This document shows positions 10,691 to 20,201 of a stretch of 64,000 bases of DNA, piece by piece; position 1 is the stretch's first letter; the number at the start of each line of letters is the position of its first letter. The notes beneath the pieces are model-generated. The model did no database searches and was not told the origin of the DNA. It saw only the letters and a list, made by a program, of their open reading frames with translations. Position numbers and translations under genes: made by a program. The DNA is from Trichuris trichiura (Eukaryota; Nematoda; Enoplea; Trichinellida; Trichuridae), in contig JBAJFE010000048.1 in NCBI GenBank assembly GCA_037903355.1, forward strand, positions 186,001-250,000, written 5' to 3'.

Positions 10691-10780
10691 AGAGCTTTTG
10701 GGTGGTGCACCGTCACCTGTCGTCAGCGGCGACGGCTGCGTAGGGTGACGACAGGTGACGGTGCACCACCCAAAAGCTCT
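10691..10780. repeat. Perfect 35-bp-arm palindrome
   Basis: Arms 10691-10725 and 10746-10780 are exact reverse complements, beginning AGAGCTTTTGGGTGGTGCAC, with a 20-bp spacer. The right arm reads TGACGACAGGTGACGG, resembling the CTGACGAC box of the Penelope ends. It may be another, very short palindromic family. Confidence 0.8.
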
Positions 10781-10789
10781 TGTAGTTTC

Positions 10790-11850
10790 TTTTTTTTTAC
10801 ATATCGATTGGATCTCTGCCGTTCATAAATAGATTCTTTACTTCATAAAAGTTTATGGTCCCGTTAAGAAAAGTTGTGTTCTCAACAAAATGTTCTCCAA
10901 CATTTCATGATTTGTGAAGGGGTGAAAAATTTTCAGTTGCTCTTTGCACAGCTTATGAGTGCAAAACGTCTTGCCTCGTGAAGCACTTTATATGCAGGAT
11001 TTCTAGAAGATGTCACGAACCGAACCGAAGTCGTGACAAGAGACGAAATACGCACGAGGATACGACGTTTACTCAAGCACACGAAAGCGACCGTTCTGTG
11101 CGACGACGACAGACAGAACTAAACTTAAGTCTTGCGAGCAAGTAAACACGATGTCAAAATTAGGTAGGCTTTCCGCATGGGCGACCACAGCGACGAAACT
11201 TCCGCCTCATGCTGACAGCCTCGACTCAAACGTTTTCGTTCACGACAGAGGAGTTATTGACAGAAGTGTAACTTTTCGCTGGTTACAGCAGCTCTGGTAG
11301 GACAAGAAGCGCCGCCAAGCAAGCACTAAAAGCTATTGTATCCTTCCGCTTTTCTTCGTTTTTATAAAATAAAAAAAGCCATCTTGAGATTCTGTTACCT
11401 GAGAACAGGTAGAAATTCAGCTTCTTCATAAAAGTGAAAAGTCGCAAAGATGAGAAAACCTAGACAGCACGTCAGGATCCGAAGATCCGTGGAAATCATC
11501 GAATACTTGGCTTAGTTTAACCGCTGAAGCTGGCGAAGGGTGTACTCTTTGTAACGGGAAGGAACTTCATTTTGACAGTCATTGTTCACGGCTTTTAAGG
11601 AGGAAGCTTTCAGCTTCTGACGAACGGGAAAAGCCATGAACAATGATCAAATTGTTCAGGTTGGCATATGTAATCTTAGCCAAGATAACTTGTCCCCTGT
11701 ACTACGATTTCGCTGAAACAAGTATTACTTATTTGCTTTTTCTGAGCTCTACCTGATTTATTTCTCTTTTAACATTTATTGATTATTCAGTTATATTGTA
11801 CGTTCCAGTCAGTTATTCTCCTTGGACTGCTATCCTAAAAGCGCAGGTAG
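10790..11850. other. No gene recognised
   Basis: No coding homology or terminal repeats were seen in this intergenic or intronic stretch. Confidence 0.45.
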
Positions 11851-11862
11851 CAGTTAGCAGTA

Positions 11863-12105
11863 TTGAAAATGTGGTTTCTTCGTACGGGACCGTATATTTT
11901 CATGATGCAAAGGTTTTATTACGGAATAGTTCCCGTTTTAATGCGCGTAAACTCCGGAGCTTTCGGGTCGACCGGGACCCGTCTTCAGCGGTTGTGAATT
12001 ATGGGTCCATAATTCACAACCGCTGAAGAGGGGTCCCGGTCGACCCGAAAGCTCCGGAGTTTACGCGCATTAAAACGGGAACTATTCCGTAATAAAACCA
12101 TTGCG
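11863..12105. mobile_element. 243-bp palindromic Penelope-derived element with 10-bp target duplication
   Basis: The decamer GTTAGCAGTA occurs at 11853-11862 and again at 12106-12115. Between them are a short leader with the self-complementary phrase TACGGGACCGTA and two inverted arms of about 94 bp (about 11912-12005 and 12008-12099), nearly identical. Each arm carries the hammerhead-like core CTGAAGA, GGGTC/GACCC, GAAAGCTCCGGAG. There is no coding. Confidence 0.85.
12023..12062 (+). ncRNA. Hammerhead-like core, right arm of palindrome
   Basis: CTGAAGA, one G, stem GGGTC/GACCC with a 6-nt loop, then GAAA and AGCT..AGTT that can form a short helix III closed by CCGG. An inverted copy lies at 11951-11988. 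Helix I is not obvious, so activity is uncertain. Confidence 0.4.
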
Positions 12106-12304
12106 GTTAGCAGTAATACAAAATACCGGCCTCCAGTTGGTATTCCTGCGTCTGTTCTAATTGAGTTTTTCTCAACGCTGATACATTAATCCGTACATTG
12201 CTGCCAATAAGATCTTGCGAACGCCTGAACTGATGGACTATGCGCTATTCTCCCACACTTGAATGATGGATCGTTTGTAACAGGATAGTGTGCCATAACA
12301 AGGT

Positions 12305-12695
12305 TTGGGTCTTTACTCTCAGAAGCTGACACCGGCAACTTCAAAGGATGTCAAGTGGGATTTAGGGAAGAATGGTAGGACTAGCGGAACCATCACACTG
12401 TAGGTTCGGCGGCCACCTTGTGCAGCCTTAGCCTAAGCCTAAACCTCAGCTCAACGTACCGCGGCGCAGATCAGATCCTTGACCTTCGATGTTTTCGACG
12501 ATTCGCTAACCGAATGTGTTAACTGATGCTCCATTGTGCTCCCCGTTCCAACTGCTCTGCACGCGTTCAGTCTCGCGCAGTGAGCTTCCCTCCGGTTGTT
12601 CCGCTAATCCAACTTCACTACGCATTACCGCTGCGCATTACCCTTTGAAGTTGCCGGTGTCAGGCTCTGTGGGTAAAGACCCTAAGGTTTTTCTT
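12305..12695. mobile_element. Hairpin element with ~50-bp inverted ends, Merlin-related
   Basis: GGGTCTTTAC...CTGACACCGGCAACTTCAAAG at the left is repeated inverted at about 12645-12695. The inside (12440-12600) resembles 13995-14150, beside the Merlin transposase remnant, e.g. GCAGATC, TTGACCT and CTGATGCT. It is probably a non-autonomous Merlin derivative. Confidence 0.5.
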
Positions 12696-12954
12696 GGTTC
12701 GTTGCCGTTCGTTCTAGTGGTGGACTTTTGTAACCTGTTTCGATCATCTGCCTGTTGGTAGAGCACTTGTTCTGGTTTAATTACAGAAATCCACTACAAG
12801 AACGAAGTGGAACAAACCGTGAAAAATATTTTTATGACTCATATGTAGTTTCAATAAATTTTTAAATCGGGTTGGATTCATCGCGCTAGACAGCGGTCAT
12901 AACCAGTGGCGCAGAAGTGCCAGTGGAAGTTTCAGTTGAGAACAAAGGTACGAT

Positions 12955-13090
12955 TAACGATGGATAGGTGTTCCTCTGGTTCACGGGTTTGGCCTGTTGG
13001 ATGTATTTGTAAGTAAACTTCAAAGTGCCCTACCAACGAATGGATGAGCAAATTGTAAGAGAAAATACAGAACAATGTGGATGCCGTATC
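12955..13090 (-). mobile_element. Penelope terminal fragment
   Basis: Minus-strand match to the outer arm of the 3743-4767 element (GGTTCACGGGTTTGGCCTGT, GTAAACTTCAAAGTGCCC, CCAACGAATGGATGAG). It stops at the edge of Merlin coding. Confidence 0.75.
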
Positions 13091-13094
13091 CACA

Positions 13095-13975
13095 ACGGAT
13101 CGTATATGACGTGTTCCATATCGCCGCCTGTTGCCTCGATTGGCCTGGCCCACAGCGATTTCACAGACTGCGTACGCGCACCCGTGGCTCAGTCCACAAA
13201 GCAAAAGAGTGATTTACTCGCAAGTATCTGTAAGGCTCACGACCGAGACACCAGTACGCACGCCACTTGCATGTAATCACCGCTGAGCCAGGACTTAAGT
13301 GCCTTTGTATGATGGGCGGTAGGGTCTTGGACAACCGGTTCTCTACAGGTACAACAAAAGCGTCGCCAGTTTCCCGGAATGTTCCTCTGAAAACCCACTG
13401 CTGTGGGCACTTCTTGCCTCTGTTGTAGTTGCTCTGGCAGAACAGCGACTTGTCCAGCTCCACCGTCCTTGACGGTCCTGCCGGTTGCACCGGTGCTTCT
13501 GCTGCAACTTGCCGCAGGTGCCTGTTCCAACGACTGTGTCGTTCTTACGCAGTCCTGAGAAATACAGAACTTCTGAGCAACTATGCAAGTCGCGCGGAAC
13601 ACTACCGAGCTCGTATTTGCAAAATTTCATCGAGGTGTACCATTGACTCCAAAAAAATTATTTTCACCGCGATCTCGAATTTCATCTTGCGACAGGGGGC
13701 TGCAAAGGACACACTGCACTGCCGCAGTCAGAACGGCCACTGCCCTGAATGCGCTTACCTTCGAGGCACGTCCCCGTGCGTGTGGACAATTCTTTGCGGC
13801 AGGAACGTTTGCAGCAGCTCCAGGCCATGCCGCCACGCCCCAGACACATCGCCTGTTCGCACAAGGGGCACAGCCTTTCACTGTACAACAGCCCTTTATC
13901 ATGCAGGAACTGTGCAGTTGATTTTTTATCTTTCATTGTCCGGTGCAGCCAGCTGGTGTTCTTTGGGGTAGACAT
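13095..13975 (-). pseudogene. Merlin (IS1016/IS1595-like) transposase pseudogene
   Basis: Minus-strand blocks in order: a zinc ribbon CPLCEQAMCLGR...CRKELSTRTGTCLEGKRI (13682-13975), then VELDKSLF (first catalytic Asp), YNRGKKCPQQWVFRG, SPGSAVITCKWRAY and VNHSF (13161-13490), and a tail in another frame with CAYAVCEIA. These are Merlin transposase landmarks. The second acidic residue, expected as SD before CWRAY, is replaced. At least two frameshifts separate the blocks. A Penelope end lies directly beyond it. Confidence 0.8.
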
Positions 13976-14705
13976 TACGCAGAATGAGCTGTACGCCCAT
14001 TGCCAAGGCGTAACGCAGATCGGACCGTTGACCTCTGATGCTTTTCACGGGTCACTGACCGAACCCCGTGCATGCATCACAGCTGACCTATTGTGCTCTA
14101 TGTGCCAGCATTCCACGCACAGGTGCTCCGTTCCCAGTGTAACGCAATTCCTCAGCAGGTGTTCAATCAATCGCGCTAAGACGCCCCTCCCATTGATCCG
14201 TTAACCGCAGTTCATTACGTCTTGGCGTCGCGCTTAACCCTTTGATGTTGCCGCACTAACTTCCGGAGAGGAGACCAGTGAAAGATCTTCCTGATTGGCT
14301 GAAATAACTCCATGCGGCGTATCCATGAAATCATGCAGACTACCGTATATTACCACGCATAAGAACTCCCCCCTGCGTTAGCGAAGGATGGTAATGATTG
14401 GCCCAGCAACGATGACGTTCATTGCTCAAGTCTAGATCAATTCTGATTTGTCAGTTTTCCGTGAATGCTAGTCGGCCATTCAATTGAAACTGTCTTGCCC
14501 AAAGTGCAACGCAAAAACTGATCAGCTGCTGCTTAGCGAGCGTTGTAGAGCATTGCGTAGGCTACGAGAAATGAATTGTGTTGAATAGGTTTATTGGACG
14601 TCTATTACAACTGTTGCATGTAAAACACGAATGAACAGATTGTAGAAGCGGAAAGAAAGGATACATGACGCCGAAAACATTAAGTGCACTGCCAAAACGG
14701 TAAAG

Positions 14706-15002
14706 CTAACAGTGGTCTTGATCACTGTTTGGCATTTGGTCGTCCTCTGTGTCCTCCAACAGGGCAGAAATGGAGCACTTTTGGAAAGACTTTATAACAG
14801 TTTCCGTTTTTACTTTGCTCCACGCCTTTATAACGAACTGGCACAGCAAGCTGAGCGATGGAACTCGCATTCGTCCGCTGGCTGTGTACGTCTTCTGCCC
14901 GTTCGTCATCCATTCTTTCCACTCTTCTCGCACGTAGTCTTTAAAGGGCTTATTAATGCAGACGTCCAGCGGCTGCATAGCTTTTCCTTTTTCATCGCTC
15001 AC
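14706..15002 (-). pseudogene. Tigger/pogo transposase C-terminus, left palindrome arm
   Basis: 98 codons with MQPLDVCINKPFKDYVREEW, an LSLLCQFVIKAWSKV block and VIKSFQKCSISALLEDTEDD, then a stop. This is the C-terminal end of a pogo-type (POGK-like) transposase after the DDE core; the upstream catalytic part is absent. Almost identical to 16209-16505. Confidence 0.8.
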
Positions 15003-16208
15003 GTGCAGAATGCAATAAGTAAAACTGAAAAATTCTTTCGTTAAGGAAACTTATTCTTCCTTAGTCACATGGTTTTTTCAGTTGCTACTGAGAGAGTGAT
15101 ACAAAGCGACGCGCGATACGTGGAGACAAATTTAGACGAAAATGAGGAAAGCAAGTGTGTTCAAACTGTCCCAGTACACCACTGTCACGTTTGAACCAAC
15201 GAAGCACAGTCGTCCGTAGAAGCAACTTCATCCCACTTTAAGTGCCAAAGCTTAGGTAGCACCGCCTAATTTTTACAAGTACAAAGCGAACGGAGATGTA
15301 AACTGTTCAACAGTTCGGCGAAAGAACAACACATTTCATCCTCTTTGGTTACTATCATCTAACATGCCGCGTTACTCTTGTCTGTCTGAGGCAGCAAAGG
15401 ATGGGAAATCACAGCTCCTTGAGGTTTAATGATAACACGGCTTGACCTCTATCGATGCTATCTGTAAGCTCAATCGACGACGGCTGCACGCTCAGTCGGT
15501 GGGTGCTCCTGCAGCTGTAAGTATGCGCAATGGCTGTTGAAGTTTCATGATAACGCTGCTTGACCTTTATCGAGGATGACTAAAAGTTCGGTTCTGAGCG
15601 GGCGCACAGTTCTCATCGATTCAGCTAACAATTATCATTGATATAGGTCAAGCAGCGTTATCATCAAACTTCAACAGCCATTGCGCATACTTACAGGTGC
15701 AGGAGCACCCACTGACTGAGCGTGCAGCCGTCATCGGTTGAGCTTACAGATATCATCGATAGAGGTCACGCCGTGTTATCATCAAACTTCAAGGAGCTGC
15801 GATTTCCCATCCTTTGCTGCATCAGACAGACATGAGTAACGTGACATGTTAGCTGATAGTAACCAAAGAGGATGAAATGTGTTGTTCTTTCGCCGAACTG
15901 TTGAACAGTTTACATCTCCGTTCGCTTTGTACTTGTAAAAATTAGGCGGTGCTACCTAAGCTTTGGCACTTAAAGTGGGATGATGTTGCTTCTACGGACG
16001 ACTGTGCTTCGTTGGTTCAAACGTAACAGTGGTGTACTGGGACAGTTTGAACACACTTGCTTTCCTCATTTTCGTCTAAATTTGTCTCCACGTATCGCGC
16101 GTCACTTTGTATCACTCTCTCAGTAGCAACTGAAAAAACCATGTGACTAAGGAAGAATAAGTTTCCTTAACGAAAGGATTTTTCAGTTTTACTTATTGCA
16201 TTCTGCAC

Positions 16209-16505
16209 GTGAGCGATGAAAAAGGAAAAGCTATGCAGCCGCTGGACGTCTGCATTAATAAGCCCTTTAAAGACTACGTGCGAGAAGAGTGGAAAGAATG
16301 GTTGACGAACGGGCAGAAGACGTACACAGCCAGCGGACGAATGCGAGCTCCATCGCTCAGCTTGCTGTGCCAGTTCGTTATAAAGGCGTGGAGCAAAGTA
16401 AAAACGGAAACTGTTATAAAGTCTTTCCAAAAGTGCTCCATTTCTGCCCTGTTGGAGGACACAGAGGACGACCAAATGCCAAACAGTGATCAAGACCACT
16501 GTTAG
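16209..16505 (+). pseudogene. Tigger/pogo transposase C-terminus, right palindrome arm
   Basis: Inverted duplicate of 14706-15002 with only a few residue changes (M/L and V/A). It reads away from the palindrome centre. No start or catalytic domain is present, so it cannot make a transposase. Confidence 0.8.
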
Positions 16506-17217
16506 CTTTACCGTTTTGGCAGTGCACTTAATGTTTTCGGCGTCATGTATCCTTTCTTTCCGCTTCTACAATCTGTTCATTCGTGTTTTACATGCAACAG
16601 TTGTAATAGACGTCCAATAAACCTATTCAACACAATTCATTTCTCGTAGCCTACGCAATGCTCTACAACGCTCGCTAAGCAGCAGCTGATCAGTTTTTGC
16701 GTTGCACTTTGGGCAAGACAGTTTCAATTGAATGGCCGACTAGCATTCACGGAAAACTGACAAATCAGAATTGATCTAGACTTGAGCAATGAACGTCATC
16801 GTTGCTGGGCCAATCATTACCATCCTTCGCTAACGCAGGGGGGAGTTCTTATGCGTGGTAATCTACGGTATTTGCACTATTGCAGTGCGGCCGCTGTTTA
16901 TGTTGTCATTAATACTGAACGTAGGCAGCCCAGATCCAAACAAAATTCAGACGCAGATTTCATGCAGGGATCTACGAGGTGGATTAAAAGCCATGTAGGG
17001 CAAGCTTTGTCCTGCCATTAGCGGTGAGTGTAGGCAGCCTTAGCTTTAACCAGTATTTCTGACCGACCAAGCCACCGCCTCCTTTTGGAACAGAAATTTC
17101 AGGTCTTTTCAAGCCCAGTACACGGACGCAAAAGGCAACGTAACAGTTTTTCTACGCAAACTGAAAGTTAGCACGGTTGAGATAGAATGTATTAGTATGG
17201 AGTGGCTCAGTCTAGAC

Positions 17218-17669
17218 CAGTGTTTCTCAAGGTCAGGGTTGCCCGGGCTTTCCTATGAACGTTCCTGAGCGTTTGGGCTCACCAATTCTGATTAGTCGAT
17301 TTCAAGCACGCTGATTGGCTGGATGGGAAGACCAAGGGTAGCTGGAACGTCATAATGCAGGTGCTGCACAAAATTCTGTGGGGAGAACGTTTCCTGGATA
17401 GTGTGTCGAACACTTACGTTCTCACCTCTGAGCCGATTATTCCATCCCGGTCCTCCCAGCGAAGCAGAGTTGCGGAACCCAACAGCATGCAGCTTTCTCT
17501 TAGACAGGAGACACAATATCTGACCCACAAGCCATACCTTGCTATACACTTCAGCACGATTACCCAAGTGGGGCATGTGGCCCCCAAGAACCCCTTGGCG
17601 ATTTGCCCCCCCCCCTGGACTTCAAAAGAGCTTTTCGGTGGGGCATGTGTCCCACCGTGAAAATCACTG
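17218..17669. mobile_element. hAT-type MITE, 452 bp
   Basis: Same family as 2648-3062: CAGTGTTTCTCA at the left, TGAAAATCACTG at the right. Flanking octamers GTCTAGAC and GTTCAGAC match at 6 of 8 positions, so this is an aged target duplication. Confidence 0.8.
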
Positions 17670-18622
17670 GTTCAGACCAATGTTTCCCACCGACCTCCTT
17701 GCTAGTGCCCTACTTTAGACTTCAGAAATTGCCAGTGCTTCCCGTTCTGACTGGCCAGGTTTTCATGAGCTGATTTGTCTAATTTGTCACCTGATCGATC
17801 AGTGCCATTTGTTCTTTCCGCCCAGAATCACAAAGAAGACCGACCAATAAACATGAAATTTAAGCTGTAATGAAGACATCATCATGAGCAATGTCTAAAG
17901 ATACGCATACACAAAAACGCTTTTTGTTCTAGCTAAGCGTGCTCGTTGCTAAACTAGAGCAAACAACGTGCTTAATTATTGTGTCACCCTTCGCTAGAAG
18001 CAGCGTTCGTGAGCTTGCAGCGTTGATCGCGGAGCAAACTACTCGACACAGCAGGTCTTTCTGGAATCTTCCCGAAATGTTATAAGATAAGTGATTTTTT
18101 TGTCTGTTTTGCTGGGACGGGTTTCAGTAAAATGTTGCTTTAGCTTTGAAACGTCTTGTCACGAAGTAGTCACGTGGGTACTTGCTCACTGCCAAGCAAA
18201 ACGGTGGCGCTGCAGTTGAGATGCTCTGGGCTGCGCTTCCGTACTTCAGATACACTAAAACCTCGATTATCCTGACTAATTGTTGCAAGGAGTAGTCTGG
18301 ATAATCGAGTTTGTTTGCTTTACTTCTTTTCCTCTGATTGTACGCATGTCATGCATCCTTCCTTCAAGACAAGATGGTGTATACTTCGTACGACCACTGT
18401 CTGAGGGGTACAAATACAATAAAAAGTCAACCAATTATGAAGAATGTAGTAATCAGAGTCTGCTTGAAAACTCTTCCGCGCTTCGTAGCCGCAAGATCAC
18501 AGATGCTGTCTAAGCACAGAAGGCGCTTCGAATCACATTCATCTTGCGTTTCGAACTATCTTAGGGTCTCTTCTAGACGACGAAAAGCCTCACTGTTTGA
18601 AAGTGCTCATTGTTTGGATGTA

Positions 18623-19751
18623 CAGTAAAGCCTCCCTATCCGCAAGGGATACATTCCATGGGTGACCGCAGATACCAGCTAACGTTTTAAGAACGCGTAC
18701 ATAGCGTGACGTTGAGATGAATACACGTAAGTTGGTGTGAGAATGACGATAGAATGTAGGATTGGCACTGGGATAAAGTTGAGCGCTTGAACAGATCACG
18801 CCGTGATGCTACCAACTAACGGTGTCTCTCACACGCTATCTCAGAAGTTCCGTTGAATGGGGCACAGAATACTACGCGACTGTTTCCATAATAGTATTAC
18901 GGGAATTCGACCAGTGAAATTTATTTTGCGATGCTTTCGGGAAGCGTCTGTTTTCTGAATTTTACAGGTCGAACTTGCGTAATACCAGTAAACATTTTCA
19001 CGGGTTCGTTAGAAAGAGTTTCATTCTCAATGCAATGCGTAGCTATTTATTGAATATTCGATGTGCATCCGCAGATCAGTGAATCATCGATAAAGAAGAA
19101 TACGATGCCACTAGCTCGTTATCGTTTAGCAATACGAAATTGCTCTAAGCCAGGCTTGTCAAACTGGCGGCCTGAGGGCCCTATGCAGCGCTTTGCAAGT
19201 GCACTTCTGGCCTGCAAAAAGGGCGCTGTACAAAATGGGTGAATAGTCGTACATCAATGTTCATTTCGAACAGTTGTAATCTTGCACAATGTATTTGCTG
19301 TTGCTACATACAAGTCTACATTACCGCTTAAAATTCCGTTCCTTTGTTACATAAGTTCGTTACTGTGCGTTCATGAACACGGGCAAACCAGATGTATGCA
19401 TATTGTGTATCTGTGTTTAAGGAATAAAAATATTCTACAATAATTTTTGTTAAAAGACTTGAGCAAGCCGCCTGTACAGCCCTCAGGGGTCTCTCAGTTT
19501 GACATGCCTGCTCTAAGCTGCCTGCTATGCTTGTCTGGCCACAGAGGAGAGCAGTCCTTATCATAAAAAACCAAATAAAACCCACAATAACTATGTAAAT
19601 AAGCTGATCAGTTTAGTGATTAATTCGATATTCGATTTGCACAAGCAGAAACAGTATGAACCGCTTAGACTTCTTATGCAAGCAACGAATTGCGTAACAT
19701 TAAAGCGCATGGGCAGGTGAGAGAGAAACCGCGGATACAAATTTCTTACTG
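18623..19751. mobile_element. Second pogo-like element, nested
   Basis: Starts after TA with CAGTAAAGCCTCCCTATCCG and ends with the weak inverse CCGCGGATACAAATTTCTTACTG. It interrupts the host element exactly where the 36843 copy is continuous. Confidence 0.6.
19151..19510. mobile_element. hAT MITE, 360 bp, perfect 8-bp target duplication
   Basis: Ends CAGGCTTGTCAAACTG and CAGTTTGACATGCCTG are inverse to one another. The octamer CTCTAAGC lies at 19143-19150 and 19511-19518. It is the innermost element of a three-level nest. Confidence 0.9.
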
Positions 19752-20201
19752 TTTTGTTTTGATAATGATCTCTAGACTTGCAAAGAACGACAACAGTCAG
19801 AAAGCGGCGTTTTAGAATGAAGAAAAAGTCCCTCCACAGCGTGATGGCTTACAGCTTGAAGGCCATTGATTCATTCTTTTAATCTATTGTTCTCTTTGAC
19901 GAGTCTGGATAATCATGGTTTTAGTGTGTTACCTAAGTTTTCACTTCAGTTCTTCCATGGAAAACTCCGTTTAAACGAATTTCTTTTAATTTCCAAAAGC
20001 TGAAAAAACCGCTGCCATGGCGGCCTACAGTTTCTTGTTAATTTATTCAAAAAACGAGTTTACTGGAAGTAATAGTTAAGGCAGTCTTCGCTAAGATACC
20101 ATTGCGCTTATATACTAAAGCACATTTACATGGACTACATCACAAGACAGAAAAAGACACGAAATTGAAAAATTGTCTCTGAACCATTCCAGCTTCTAAC
20201 C

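Larger units (their letters stand above)
14342..16870. repeat. ~2.5-kb near-perfect palindrome (arms ~1.2 kb)
   Basis: Sequence from ACCGTATATTACCACGC at the left recurs inverted, ending at about 16870 on the right, with the centre near 15600. Arms differ by only scattered substitutions (for example at the CATCCATTC/CAACCATTC and GAACTCGC/GAGCTCGC sites). Each arm holds the same Tigger C-terminal coding reading outward, plus ~600 bp of non-coding sequence toward the centre. The outer flanks are unrelated. Confidence 0.9.
18253..19926. mobile_element. pogo-like non-autonomous element carrying nested insertions
   Basis: Left end CACTAAAACCTCGATTATCC; right end GGATAATCATGGTTTTAGTG, its inverse, with TA on the left. 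A second, uninterrupted copy at 36843-37433 shows the empty state: sequence 18623-19751 is absent there. Confidence 0.8.
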
